DNA of 64,000 nt, taken from Romboutsia lituseburensis DSM 797. Lineage in GTDB: Bacteria > Bacillota > Clostridia > Peptostreptococcales > Peptostreptococcaceae. Made by a program: the position numbers and the translations under genes. Of the stretch, positions 43,038 through 52,102 are shown piece after piece. Below the pieces are notes generated by a model that saw only the letters and a program-made list of their open reading frames with translations, ran no database searches and was not told where the DNA came from. Numbering within the stretch: the stretch's first letter is position 1; each line of letters opens with the position of its first letter. Location: NCBI RefSeq assembly GCF_900103615.1, contig NZ_FNGW01000002.1, positions 124,001 through 188,000 on the forward strand, read 5' to 3'.

Positions 43038-44669
43038 TTAATCTTTTATATTAAAAACTTTATTCCAACTTAATTTAATAAATAATATTAACACGATAAA
43101 ATAAATTAATGTCATTAACATACTTTTACTTACTAAAAAATGAATTGCAACAACTATCCCTACTATAAACATAGATTTAAACATAGTTATTATATTATCA
43201 GAAGAGTTAGTATTTTTATACTCCTTTGAAAAAGGCATTATTTTATCATTTAATTTAAATGTAACCATTGATGTTATTATTAGAGAAACAAACATTACAA
43301 ATAAATGTAGAATAACATTCGTTCCAAATAGTATTATAAATCCCATGCTCATAATAATAAATACAGGTAATATAAGCTTATATATACTAGCTTTAAACAT
43401 TCCTTTATAAACATTTGATTTCTCTTTTATAGGCAGTACATCATAAATCCATGCAGCTTCATATTGAGCTGAGAACTTAAGTGTTGTTATTATACTTTGA
43501 GACATCAATACACATAAATATCCCATAAAATAATTTTTACTACCCTTTAAACTATCTAAAAATTGTACTAATCCGTTGCCATCATAAAATGATACTAACA
43601 TTATAAATGGCATAAATGCTCCCATTGCCAATGACGGATAAATTTTTGTTTTAAATTCTCTATCTTTACTTAGTACATCATAAATAAAATTAAAAAATGT
43701 TCTTTCTTCTTTATTTTTACAAATAATTTTGCTCATTTTCTGGGAAATAGTTTCTTTAGTTCTTTTACTTTTGTATGTATTATCACTCAGTTTTTGTAAA
43801 TTATTTTCAAATACTGGTATTAATTTAATATATGCTATTATTGAAATTATCGGTATTACGATTGATAGTCCACTCATAACTTTAATTAAACTATCTACAT
43901 TAGTTCCATTTATTATATTAAAGTTTGATGCAAACCACATAGGAGGCATTAATACATGCCATACACTTGGCTTATACACAAAATTAAAGTCAACAAATGT
44001 AAAAGCTCTTCCTACAAATTGATATCCTACTATAAATACTAATAAAAAAAGTATTTGGAAAGCATTTATCATGTCTTTTAACTTTTCTCCGCTAAATATT
44101 TTTAAAATAACAAAATACATAAGTGCTGTAATTATTATCATAAGAATATCAATCAAAATAATACTAAGTAAAAATAATATTATAAATTTAGGACCATATC
44201 TAAGACCTGCAATAACAGCGGTTATACATATAGCCAAACTTAGCTGTGATATGTATATAAATATATGAGTAAATTTTGCTGCATTTAAAGTTTTTAAGTC
44301 TACCCCTTTTGTAACAATTATATCCTTATCATTTATATCTAATATTACACTTGAAAAGTCAGATATAAATACACTTAATATAAGTACCATAAAAAAACTA
44401 AAATACAAACTCATTTTTATAATAGGGTTTGTGTCCATAAGTATAATTGGAGCTGATATCACCCCTACTACTGCGTATATTAGTAAAGACATATAGAAAG
44501 AATTTTTATCTTTGACTTCTTCTTCTTGATTTAATATATTTTGACCACGTCTTCCATCCATTGTTAATTTAGATTGGACTATAAGCCTCATTATTTCATA
44601 GTTTATACCTAGACCTTGGTATATTCCCTTAAACAAATCTAGTATTTTTAATATATAAAAATCCTTCAT
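43038..44669 (-). CDS. ABC exporter membrane subunit
   Basis: The 543-residue protein has about twelve hydrophobic segments in two groups. A cytosolic region between them is lysine-rich (SKRTKETISQKMSK) and followed by KEERTFFNFIYDVLSKDREFK. This matches the large ABC-2-like permeases that pair with a CcmA-type ATPase, which here begins 2 bases upstream. The cargo is unknown. The start follows GAGGT. Confidence 0.8.
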   Translation of the reverse strand: MKDFYILKILDLFKGIYQGLGINYEIMRLIVQSKLTMDGRRGQNILNQEEEVKDKNSFYMSLLIYAVVGVISAPIILMDTNPIIKMSLYFSFFMVLILSVFISDFSSVILDINDKDIIVTKGVDLKTLNAAKFTHIFIYISQLSLAICITAVIAGLRYGPKFIILFLLSIILIDILMIIITALMYFVILKIFSGEKLKDMINAFQILFLLVFIVGYQFVGRAFTFVDFNFVYKPSVWHVLMPPMWFASNFNIINGTNVDSLIKVMSGLSIVIPIISIIAYIKLIPVFENNLQKLSDNTYKSKRTKETISQKMSKIICKNKEERTFFNFIYDVLSKDREFKTKIYPSLAMGAFMPFIMLVSFYDGNGLVQFLDSLKGSKNYFMGYLCVLMSQSIITTLKFSAQYEAAWIYDVLPIKEKSNVYKGMFKASIYKLILPVFIIMSMGFIILFGTNVILHLFVMFVSLIITSMVTFKLNDKIMPFSKEYKNTNSSDNIITMFKSMFIVGIVVAIHFLVSKSMLMTLIYFIVLILFIKLSWNKVFNIKD

Positions 44670-44671
44670 AA

Positions 44672-45457
44672 TTATACCTCTTTTAATATTCTAACAAATT
44701 CATCAGATAATTCAGAATGTTCCTCAAAACCTGTTAATTGGTTAAATATTTCTTCTAAAGATCCCTCAAAGCTAGAATTTTTTATTTCTTCAAAATCGCC
44801 ATCACAAACTATATTTCCTTGGTCTAATAATATTATTCTATCACTTAATTTTTCAACAACTTCCATTATATGAGACGAGTAAAAAATAGTTTTCCCATCT
44901 TCTTTTAATTTATATAAGATTTCTTTTATTAATAATACACTATTTGCATCTAAACCACTTAATGGTTCATCTAAAAATAATATGTCTGGATTATGAAGAA
45001 GTGCACTAATTATTACAACCTTCTGTTTCATACCTTTTGAAAAAGATGATAATCTAGATTCATAAGCATGTTCTATTCCAAGAACTTTCATTAGCCTTTT
45101 AGATTTTTCATCACATTTATTGCTTTCAAGACCATATATTTGTCCTACAAATGTTAAATATTCTTTAGCTGTTAAACTCTCATATACTTTTGCTATCTCA
45201 GGTACATAACCAATTCTATGCTTATAGTCATTAGTTTCATCTTCTATATCTTTGCCAAATATAGATACATTCCCACTATATCCTTTTACAAGACCTAAAA
45301 GTATTTTAATAGTTGTACTTTTACCTGCACCATTAGAACCTATATATCCTATAATATTCCCCTTTTCTATCTCTAGGTTAATCCCCTTTAAAACCTCCTT
45401 ATCACCATAATTCATCTTAAGGTCTTTTATTTGTATAACCTTTTGAACATTATCCAT
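44672..45457 (-). CDS. ABC transporter ATPase (CcmA/ABC-2 type)
   Basis: Walker A GSNGAGKST, Q-loop region, signature SSFSKGMKQK, Walker B ILFLDEPLSGLD and the switch histidine in YSSHIMEVVE are all present. The start is the third of three tandem ATG codons (45457), best spaced from GAGGTG. It is the first gene of a two-gene operon with the 543-residue membrane subunit and supplies energy for export. Confidence 0.93.
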   Translation of the reverse strand: MDNVQKVIQIKDLKMNYGDKEVLKGINLEIEKGNIIGYIGSNGAGKSTTIKILLGLVKGYSGNVSIFGKDIEDETNDYKHRIGYVPEIAKVYESLTAKEYLTFVGQIYGLESNKCDEKSKRLMKVLGIEHAYESRLSSFSKGMKQKVVIISALLHNPDILFLDEPLSGLDANSVLLIKEILYKLKEDGKTIFYSSHIMEVVEKLSDRIILLDQGNIVCDGDFEEIKNSSFEGSLEEIFNQLTGFEEHSELSDEFVRILKEV

Positions 45458-45491
45458 CATCATCACCTCAATCTATACTTTATGCCATTAT

Positions 45492-45541
45492 ATCATAAAA
45501 TAAGAGTATATCTAACTTCATAAGCCAAACATACTCTTATT
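45492..45541 (-). terminator. probable terminator of the SulP gene
   Basis: AATAAGAGTAT and ATACTCTTATT are complementary across a 21-base loop, followed on the minus strand by TTATTTTAT. The T-run is short. Confidence 0.5.
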
Positions 45542-45544
45542 ATT

Positions 45545-46828
45545 TTATATTGCTTTTTCTAAATTTTCATTTTGATCTATATCATCTGCTTTATTAGATT
45601 TTGATATTATATTAAACACTATATGCATTGCCATTCCTACACCTATCGCTAATACTAAATCAAATACTATTGTAAGTATAAAAGTTGTGTAAAGAACTAT
45701 TACATCTTTTTTAGGTAAATGTAACATTTCCTTCATTTCCTTCCATTCTCCCATATTATAAGAAACTATTATAAGTATAGCCGATAATACAGTCATAGGA
45801 ATTAGTTTTGCAAGCGGCATTAGTATTACCATTATAAGAAGTAATGTTACTGCATGTACAATACCTGAAATTGGACTTCTTCCACCACTTCTAACATTTG
45901 CAGCTGTTCTTGCTATTGCTCCTGTTGCTGGTATTCCACCAAATAAAGCTGATGCTATATTTCCTGCACCTTGAGCTATAAGTTCTGCATTAGAATCATG
46001 AGTATCATCTATCATATTATCAGAAACTACGCACGACAATAAAGACTCAATGGCTGCTAATATTGCTATCGTAATAGCAGGTTGAATCAATGGTATTATT
46101 GATTTTATATCCACTTTAGGTATAGATGGTGCTGGTATGCTTGAAGATATGTTAGAGTACACACTTCCTATTGTATCTATGTTTATACTAAATATTTTAA
46201 CAACTGCTGTTGCTACTATCAGTGCTATTAAAGAACCTGGAATATTTTTATTTACTTTAGGCCAGTAAATCATAAGAATTATACAAGCTAGTCCTACTAT
46301 AAATGCCATTATATCAAATGTATTTATATTTTCTATGTAGCATTCTAACTTTTCAAGTGCTTCTGCTGGTACATTTTGAATTTGTAATCCAAAGAAATCT
46401 TTGAATTGCGTTATAAGTAATGTTACTGCTATCCCACTAGTAAACCCTACTGTTATAGTTTTTGGAACATATTTTATTAGATCTCCTAATCTCAATACTC
46501 CCATAATTATAAGTATAATACCCGCCATTATAGTAGCTATGATAAGACCGTCAATACCGTGTTGTTGAACTATTCCATAAACAATAACTACAAAAGCTCC
46601 TGTAGGTCCACCTATCTGTACTTTACTTCCTCCTAATAAGGAAATCACAAATCCAGCAAATATAGCTGTTATAAGTCCTTTTTCCGGTGAAACTCCAGAA
46701 GATATAGCTAATGCTATTGATAATGGAAGTGCTATTATTGCTACTATAATACCAGATACTATATCTTTTTTAATTTGTTGCTTATCTAAGTCTTTTTGAC
46801 TTAACATTTTAAATAACTTTGGTGACAT
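45545..46828 (-). CDS. SulP-family anion transporter without STAS domain
   Basis: About twelve hydrophobic helices are present. SulP features include the N-terminal KKDIVSGIIVAIIALPLSIA, GLITAIFAGF, GGPTGAFVV and the GGIPATGAIARTAANVRSGG stretch. Sulfate, bicarbonate or other anions are the usual substrates. The protein stops at 427 residues, shortly after the last helix, so the regulatory STAS domain found in many relatives is missing. No carbonic anhydrase or sulfate assimilation gene is nearby. Single-gene unit. Confidence 0.9.
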   Translation of the reverse strand: MSPKLFKMLSQKDLDKQQIKKDIVSGIIVAIIALPLSIALAISSGVSPEKGLITAIFAGFVISLLGGSKVQIGGPTGAFVVIVYGIVQQHGIDGLIIATIMAGIILIIMGVLRLGDLIKYVPKTITVGFTSGIAVTLLITQFKDFFGLQIQNVPAEALEKLECYIENINTFDIMAFIVGLACIILMIYWPKVNKNIPGSLIALIVATAVVKIFSINIDTIGSVYSNISSSIPAPSIPKVDIKSIIPLIQPAITIAILAAIESLLSCVVSDNMIDDTHDSNAELIAQGAGNIASALFGGIPATGAIARTAANVRSGGRSPISGIVHAVTLLLIMVILMPLAKLIPMTVLSAILIIVSYNMGEWKEMKEMLHLPKKDVIVLYTTFILTIVFDLVLAIGVGMAMHIVFNIISKSNKADDIDQNENLEKAI

Positions 46829-46993
46829 TAATTTACTCCTTTCATTTTTTCATCCTTATACATCATACTCCTCTATATTATTAAAGTCAAAAGGTTTTTT
46901 TGCTATATTTATAATATTTTTAAGTTATTATATTAACTCTTTATTAAAATATAGTGTTTTTTAATAACAATTCTTAATATTTTATTTTAAATC

Positions 46994-47030
46994 AAAAAAA
47001 AGTGGTGTAATAATAATTCATTCACCACTA
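46994..47030 (-). terminator. terminator of the Maf/surface-protein unit
   Basis: AGTGGTG and CACCACT form the stem, followed by eight T on the minus strand. It lies 22 bases past the last gene of the unit. Confidence 0.75.
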
Positions 47031-47051
47031 TAATACTTTTAATTATACTAT

Positions 47052-47348
47052 TTATTTTGTAAAAATATTTCTTATTGAAGTCCAAATCTTTTTCAGCCAA
47101 GATATTTTTTCTTCTCCTTTTAATGAATCTATATTTTCTACTGATTCTATATTTAAAGTATCGTTCTTTTGGTTTTGTACTTCTTCATTATTGTCTTCTT
47201 TTATTTTTATAGTTACATTTAATATATTTTCTCTATTAGCCGTATCAGCTGTTATAATGTTAGATTCTATTTTTTCACCATTGACATTCATAAAATCTAC
47301 AGATTTTTCAGTATACTCTTTTCCATCTATTATAACTTTATTACTCAT
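47052..47348 (-). CDS. hypothetical 98-residue protein with amphipathic C terminus
   Basis: I do not recognise this protein. It has no signal peptide. The first 60 residues look like beta strand (KVIIDGKEYTEKSVDFMNV), the middle is acidic and asparagine-rich, and the end (ISWLKKIWTSIRNIFTK) is a basic, aromatic amphipathic helix that could bind membrane or a partner. The start is the ATG at 47348 behind GGAGG. It is the last gene of the unit encoding the DUF115 glycosyltransferase and surface-like proteins, 54 bases downstream of the former. Confidence 0.7.
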   Translation of the reverse strand: MSNKVIIDGKEYTEKSVDFMNVNGEKIESNIITADTANRENILNVTIKIKEDNNEEVQNQKNDTLNIESVENIDSLKGEEKISWLKKIWTSIRNIFTK

Positions 47349-47402
47349 TTTGTCCTCCATAATCAAAATACATACTTATTTTTATTAGTATGCATATCTA
47401 TT

Positions 47403-49124
47403 TTATTTTGAAGCATTTAAAAGAACTGTTTTTATTTCATTTAGCATATTTTTTAATTCTTTAAAATAGTTAATAAATGTCATACTTTGATAATTAATAT
47501 CTGATGTTAATTTTTTATAATCTTTTGATTCCATTTCAAAATATTTTTGTCTTACATCAAATAAAAATTTTGTAAGATAGCTTCCTATATAATAGCTATT
47601 TGGATTAAATTCAAATTCATCTACCACTTGCATTACATATAAAAATTTTTGTAAATTTTCATCATTTTCATCCATTTCTACTAATGATTCTTTAATTTGC
47701 TTTTCTAATAATTCACTACAAATTTTTATGCACTCATCACTTTTATTAATAAAAGTATCTATATGATTATATATTTGATTTATTATTTCATCTGCATTTA
47801 AACTTATATTTTTATCAGCTTTCAATTTATAAACACGTTTTTCATATCTATTTGATATTAATAATTCATCTAGATCTTGATGTCTGGCTCCTTCTATTTT
47901 AGCTCCATAAGATGAGTTTATAAATTCTAGTTCTTCATTTTCATCCTGTATAAGCCTTATATACTCTTCTATTTTTTGTCTAAAAAAATCTAGTGTTTTC
48001 GTAGTTTTTATATTATTTCCATATACATCTTCTACTGTAATAAAATTAGGGCATGGTACTTTACTATCCTCATCAAAAGTGGCATTTTTAGAGTGATGAT
48101 TTCCATAAGTGTAGGCACAATCTTGCCCTACTAAAATTATAGGATTGCATCCCATTATTTTAGCTATATCTATACAAGTATGGGCTACAGATCCTCCACT
48201 ATACGTTCCTGTTAAATTACTAAAATCTTCTATTGTTTTTGAAAATAATTGCGATATATATATCTTATCTCCTTTGTATTCTTTCATTAACTTTTTATTG
48301 CTATACTCATAAAATGCAAGTGGTGTATCTACATCCATAAAGCCTTTCATCATCTCATAATTCACAATAGCAGGATCAATTGATACTACTAAATTTGGTA
48401 TAATATCATTTTTTATAAGCGTTTTTAAAGTTCTATTTCCTGCTATTATAAAAAATTTATCTAAATTTTGCTTATGCTTTAACATTGTTTCAATATTTTT
48501 ATCTAATGACGGTCCTGCTGATACAATTATAGCTGGAATATTCTTATTGCAGTCTATATAAGAGTTTAAAGGAGATGAGCTATTTATCTGATATAAATTT
48601 GATAGCATATTTTCAAAAAATAAATCTTTAAATACATTGTCTAGACTCAATGATGAAAATGCTACATAATACCTTTCATCTAAAAGTTCTATAAATTTTT
48701 CATACTCTTGTTTATATGCTTTATCATAATTTCCAAAACAATGCACATGAAGTCTATTAAAATTTTTATAATTTATTAAAAAATTTAATACACCTTCTAT
48801 TACTTCTTCCTCGTATAAAACTAAACTTATATTGTCTCTTGCAACAGTTTCATCATAAATATCGTATATATCTTTATTCGGTTCTATTATTATTACCTTA
48901 TTATAACTACATATATTATCTTTTAGTTTCTCTATATACTCTGCAGTGTCTAGTCCAAATATAAATACTATTGAATCAAATAATAGTCCACCTAACTTAT
49001 CGATTAGATCATCTATATTTTGCTTATAATTTCTCTTATCACCTAAGCAATATATTTTATCATTTTTCTGTAGCTCATATAAATAATAACCATCCTCGCT
49101 TTTAATTTTTTTTAGTTTAGACAT
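47403..49124 (-). CDS. Maf-like (DUF115) nonulosonic acid glycosyltransferase
   Basis: The 573-residue protein has the DUF115/MptE-like core: AIIVSAGPSLDKNI near residue 194, AGNRTLKTLI, SIDPA, GGSVAHTCIDIA and VGQDCAYT. It is flanked by variable N- and C-terminal regions, the last being helical. Proteins of this family (motility-associated factors) transfer pseudaminic or legionaminic acid to Ser/Thr of flagellin in the cytoplasm. Here no flagellar gene is nearby. The start follows GGAGG. It lies directly downstream of candidate acceptor genes and close to a pse operon. Confidence 0.88.
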   Translation of the reverse strand: MSKLKKIKSEDGYYLYELQKNDKIYCLGDKRNYKQNIDDLIDKLGGLLFDSIVFIFGLDTAEYIEKLKDNICSYNKVIIIEPNKDIYDIYDETVARDNISLVLYEEEVIEGVLNFLINYKNFNRLHVHCFGNYDKAYKQEYEKFIELLDERYYVAFSSLSLDNVFKDLFFENMLSNLYQINSSSPLNSYIDCNKNIPAIIVSAGPSLDKNIETMLKHKQNLDKFFIIAGNRTLKTLIKNDIIPNLVVSIDPAIVNYEMMKGFMDVDTPLAFYEYSNKKLMKEYKGDKIYISQLFSKTIEDFSNLTGTYSGGSVAHTCIDIAKIMGCNPIILVGQDCAYTYGNHHSKNATFDEDSKVPCPNFITVEDVYGNNIKTTKTLDFFRQKIEEYIRLIQDENEELEFINSSYGAKIEGARHQDLDELLISNRYEKRVYKLKADKNISLNADEIINQIYNHIDTFINKSDECIKICSELLEKQIKESLVEMDENDENLQKFLYVMQVVDEFEFNPNSYYIGSYLTKFLFDVRQKYFEMESKDYKKLTSDINYQSMTFINYFKELKNMLNEIKTVLLNASK

Positions 49125-49191
49125 AATTCCTCCTAAAAATATAATATCTATAAAATCAGAGATTAGCCAACTGGCTAATCTCATATTTTAT

Positions 49192-49485
49192 CTATCCATA
49201 TATCTTAATAGCTATATTATTGTTTGAAGTTTTAACTGTTACTGCATATCTACCATTTGCATCTGTAAATGTTATAGCATATGCGTTACCTATACTACCA
49301 ACTGCACCTGTCCAAACTACTACAGCTGCTCCTGATAATATTGCACTACTATATTTTGCAGTCCCTCTCACTATAGCATTCGTCCATAATTTACCTGTTA
49401 AGTTTTTAGAAAATATTGGATGTAACTGCTGAGTTACTGATATAGCTGTATATTGATTTGGCATATAACTGTTTCTAGTTGCCAT
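49192..49485 (-). CDS. small Ig-like (carboxypeptidase-regulatory-like) protein
   Basis: This 97-residue protein has an N-terminal Ser/Thr/Gln-rich segment followed by one small Ig-like domain with the pattern GAAVVVW, ITFTDANGRYAV and a final strand. The same pattern occurs in the proteins at 51352-51639 and 51681-51902. There is no signal peptide or anchor. The start is the ATG at 49485 behind AGGAG. It lies immediately before the Maf-like gene and is a candidate glycosylation substrate (inference). Confidence 0.7.
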   Translation of the reverse strand: MATRNSYMPNQYTAISVTQQLHPIFSKNLTGKLWTNAIVRGTAKYSSAILSGAAVVVWTGAVGSIGNAYAITFTDANGRYAVTVKTSNNNIAIKIYG

Positions 49486-49585
49486 AAATGTCAACTCCTA
49501 ATATATTAAATTTAAGGATTTAATTCCTTAGTATAATATATTAATTTCACCTACTTATGTTACATAATTTTATTTTTTCTGCACT

Positions 49586-51283
49586 TTATAATACTTTTAC
49601 TAACTCAATACTTCCTTTAATTTTAAAGATATAATATTTTTGTGAATATGTTTTATCAATTTCATAGGTAGGATTTATTAGTATTTTATAGTCATCTATT
49701 ACAAAAGTTTCATCTATATTTAAACAAAAATCTATATTACAAGAGATACAATCTGGCTGTAGTGCATAAATTGTTAAATCTTCAGTGCATTTAGATGATG
49801 TATAAAGGGCTATCGAATAATTTAAATATAAATAAATATACATATGCTTATACTTAGCAATTGCATTTATAACATCTTCACATTCAGGGGGTGTCAATTT
49901 AAAATTAATTTCATCTATACTTGAGTTAGTATAAAGTTTCTTTATTCTAGGATTATTTCCATAGCAAACTATTCTATCCAAATCTACAGGGTCTATCTCA
50001 TCTTTTTCAACATCTATTAATAAATCAATTTTACCTATAATGATATTTTTTCCATTTACCTCTATATCGCAAGTTGCTGACTTAGTCTTATCAAATAATG
50101 ATGTCACTATTACTTTAGTTTTACCTTCACCAAGGCCTGTTACTACCCCATCTTCATCTACTATAGCTATATTTATGTTTTCTGATTCATAATCAATTTT
50201 TTGGTAATTTGAAATATCTGCATGTATTGTTGGATTTAAGATTACATTTGTACTTATTTTTTTTGATTGTGCAATGTTTAAAAATAAAGATGTAGGTGTT
50301 ACTTCTATTTCTTTTACTTTTATACCTACATCACCCGTTATCTCTCCATTTGATCCTGATCCTATATCATAAGCACTTCCTGACCCTTTAGCAGTTATTT
50401 CTCCAGCAACTAAAAGTATATTTCCACTTAGATTTCCACCATAACCACTGCCTATCCCTGCTCCACCATATTCACCTATATAAGCGCCTCCTATAGCGTT
50501 TACTTTTCCTCCTTTTATAATAACATTTCCACTTAAATCACCTCCATTTTTCACCTTAATGCCACTTCCTATTCCCGCTCCCCCTTCTCCGCCAGAGGCT
50601 AAAATCTCTCCACTGTTTATTAAAACATTTCCACTTAAATTGGCATCATATCCTCCTCCTATACCTGAACCTATACTATACTTTCCAGATATACAATTTA
50701 TAACTCCTCCATTTATATATACATTTCCACTTAAATCACCACAACATCCTCCTCCTATAGCTGCTCCTCCATAATCACCTGGTGTTATATTTATAATTCC
50801 ACCATTTATAGTTAATTTACCTGATAAATGACCGCCTCCATTAGTACCATTTCCTCCCCCTATTCCTGCTCCTTCTCTTGTTGATATTATATTAATATTT
50901 CCACTATCTATAGTAACTTCACCTTCTAAGTCTTTACCATACCCACCTCCTATTCCTGCTGCAGAAGTTCCTGAATATATATTTAAATAAGAATTTTTAT
51001 CCCCTTTTAATAAAAGTACACTTTTTCCATTAATATCTATTCCACCATAATTATCAGCACTTCTTATAGTATTATTAGACAAAAAACTTATTATAACATC
51101 TGCCTTTGTTCCTAATATTATCGCTCCTGTTGATTTTTTTTGTACATCTATATCAATTTCATTTAATTCTATACTGGCTTTACAATTTATGTAGATATTA
51201 TACTCTGTAGTCTTTCCTATAATTTGATAATCTCCCTCTTCATCTATCACAATATTTTGCTTTGAAACATCTAGTTGTATCAT
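49586..51283 (-). CDS. glycine-rich beta-solenoid protein with Big2 domain
   Basis: After a 105-residue N-terminal beta region, seven repeats of about 28-37 residues (110-320) share the core GIGGGYGxxLSGNVxINGG. This is a right-handed beta-helix pattern seen in Cthe_2159-type carbohydrate-binding proteins. A bacterial Ig-like group 2 domain follows (about 326-415: VTPTSLFLN, DGVVTGLGEGKTKV), then a 145-residue domain that I cannot place. There is no signal peptide, LPXTG or membrane helix. It is the largest gene of the surface-like unit. Start behind a GGAGG-type site. Confidence 0.75.
   Translation of the reverse strand: MIQLDVSKQNIVIDEEGDYQIIGKTTEYNIYINCKASIELNEIDIDVQKKSTGAIILGTKADVIISFLSNNTIRSADNYGGIDINGKSVLLLKGDKNSYLNIYSGTSAAGIGGGYGKDLEGEVTIDSGNINIISTREGAGIGGGNGTNGGGHLSGKLTINGGIINITPGDYGGAAIGGGCCGDLSGNVYINGGVINCISGKYSIGSGIGGGYDANLSGNVLINSGEILASGGEGGAGIGSGIKVKNGGDLSGNVIIKGGKVNAIGGAYIGEYGGAGIGSGYGGNLSGNILLVAGEITAKGSGSAYDIGSGSNGEITGDVGIKVKEIEVTPTSLFLNIAQSKKISTNVILNPTIHADISNYQKIDYESENINIAIVDEDGVVTGLGEGKTKVIVTSLFDKTKSATCDIEVNGKNIIIGKIDLLIDVEKDEIDPVDLDRIVCYGNNPRIKKLYTNSSIDEINFKLTPPECEDVINAIAKYKHMYIYLYLNYSIALYTSSKCTEDLTIYALQPDCISCNIDFCLNIDETFVIDDYKILINPTYEIDKTYSQKYYIFKIKGSIELVKVL
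50324..50962 (-). repeat. seven-fold coding repeat (glycine-rich solenoid)
   Basis: Within the 565-residue protein, segments AGIGGGYG, AGIGGGNG, AAIGGGCC, SGIGGGYD, AGIGSGIK, AGIGSGYG and YDIGSGSN recur with spacing of 28-37 residues, most followed by LSGNV-like strands. The array is degenerate at DNA level, so it is an old protein repeat rather than a recent tandem duplication. Confidence 0.8.
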
Positions 51284-51351
51284 TTTATCTCCTCCCTATA
51301 AAAAATTAACAGCGTACTATTAACTATAAAAAGTAATGGCCACTTACCATT

Positions 51352-51639
51352 TTATGAATAAGTGACCAAGCAATATTTTTTGTCTATTAAAAGAGAGATT
51401 CCATAAACACCTCCCTCAACTGTGAACGTTATGCCTACCAAGTTTTTATTTTCTGTATCTCCATCATTATATATTTCATAGACTACTATAGCTGCGCCTT
51501 CCAAAGGTATACCATTTGGTTGATATACGATTCCAGTTAAAAAAAAGTATTTATTATTTGCTAAAGTAGTACTTATATCCAATATTTGTTCTTCAATTAT
51601 TTTTTTCCCTGATACTATTATTTTTTTAGGCTCACTCAT
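51352..51639 (-). CDS. small Ig-like (carboxypeptidase-regulatory-like) protein
   Basis: The protein has about 95 residues. A short N-terminal segment (SEPKKIIVSGKKIIEEQ) precedes one domain with GIVYQPNGIPLEGAAIVVYE and GVYGISL, the pattern of a carboxypeptidase-regulatory or SpaA-like fold. There is no signal peptide. Two adjacent ATG codons are possible starts; the second (51639) has better spacing from AGGAG. It lies between a second Ig-like gene and the solenoid gene, all on one strand. Confidence 0.68.
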   Translation of the reverse strand: MSEPKKIIVSGKKIIEEQILDISTTLANNKYFFLTGIVYQPNGIPLEGAAIVVYEIYNDGDTENKNLVGITFTVEGGVYGISLLIDKKYCLVTYS

Positions 51640-51680
51640 CATATTCTCCTACTTATCTCTGATTTCTAACTTGATGATTT

Positions 51681-51902
51681 TTAGGAATTTAGTGGTGGAA
51701 ATATACCAAGTTCATAAAATTTATCTTCAAATGCTTCTATAGCTATTAAATAGTATCCATTTATATCTGTAATAGTATATCCTAAAAATTTCGTAGTTTT
51801 ACTTAAAGGGTCTACTTCAGTTACGGTTACAACTGCACCACTTACCAATTCTTGTTTTTCATCATATATAGTACCTTTTAAAATATATGTTTTTTCTGGC
51901 AT
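51681..51902 (-). CDS. small Ig-like (carboxypeptidase-regulatory-like) protein
   Basis: The whole 73-residue protein is one domain: LKGTIYDEKQELVSGAVVTV at the start, then GYTITDINGYYLI. This is a single carboxypeptidase-regulatory-like beta-sandwich without a signal peptide. The start follows GGAGG. It is the first gene of the surface-like unit that runs to 47052. Its upstream region carries the terminator of the nonulosonate operon, so it needs its own promoter. No convincing housekeeping promoter was found. Confidence 0.7.
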   Translation of the reverse strand: MPEKTYILKGTIYDEKQELVSGAVVTVTEVDPLSKTTKFLGYTITDINGYYLIAIEAFEDKFYELGIFPPLNS

Positions 51903-51987
51903 TGTATTGCCTCCAAAAAATAATTACATCTCTTATTACCAGCATATGATTTAATCTTTTTTTTGAGACTAAATTCAAACAATTTGT

Positions 51988-52042
51988 AAAAAAATAAAGT
52001 TCTAAATGCACAAATTAAGAATTTGTACTAATTTAGAACCTT
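51988..52042 (-). terminator. terminator of the nonulosonate operon
   Basis: A long stem (AAAGTTCTAAAT with ATTTAGAACCTTT and an inner CACAAATT/AATTTGTA pairing) is followed by TTTATTTTTTT on the minus strand. It lies about 60 bases after the methyltransferase stop. Confidence 0.8.
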
Positions 52043-52102
52043 TATTTTTTATTACACTTAAAATTATATTTTATCTAAAAAAACTACTAACTACATATAT
52101 TT

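Noticed and set aside
50324-50962. CRISPR-like or satellite DNA repeats
   Set aside because: Periodicity exists at protein level only. DNA copies are degenerate, there are no unique spacers between identical repeats and no cas gene.
51903-51990. Sporulation sigma promoter of the surface-like unit
   Set aside because: CATATGCTG resembles a -10 of mother-cell sigma factors, but no fitting -35 is seen, so it was not listed as a feature.
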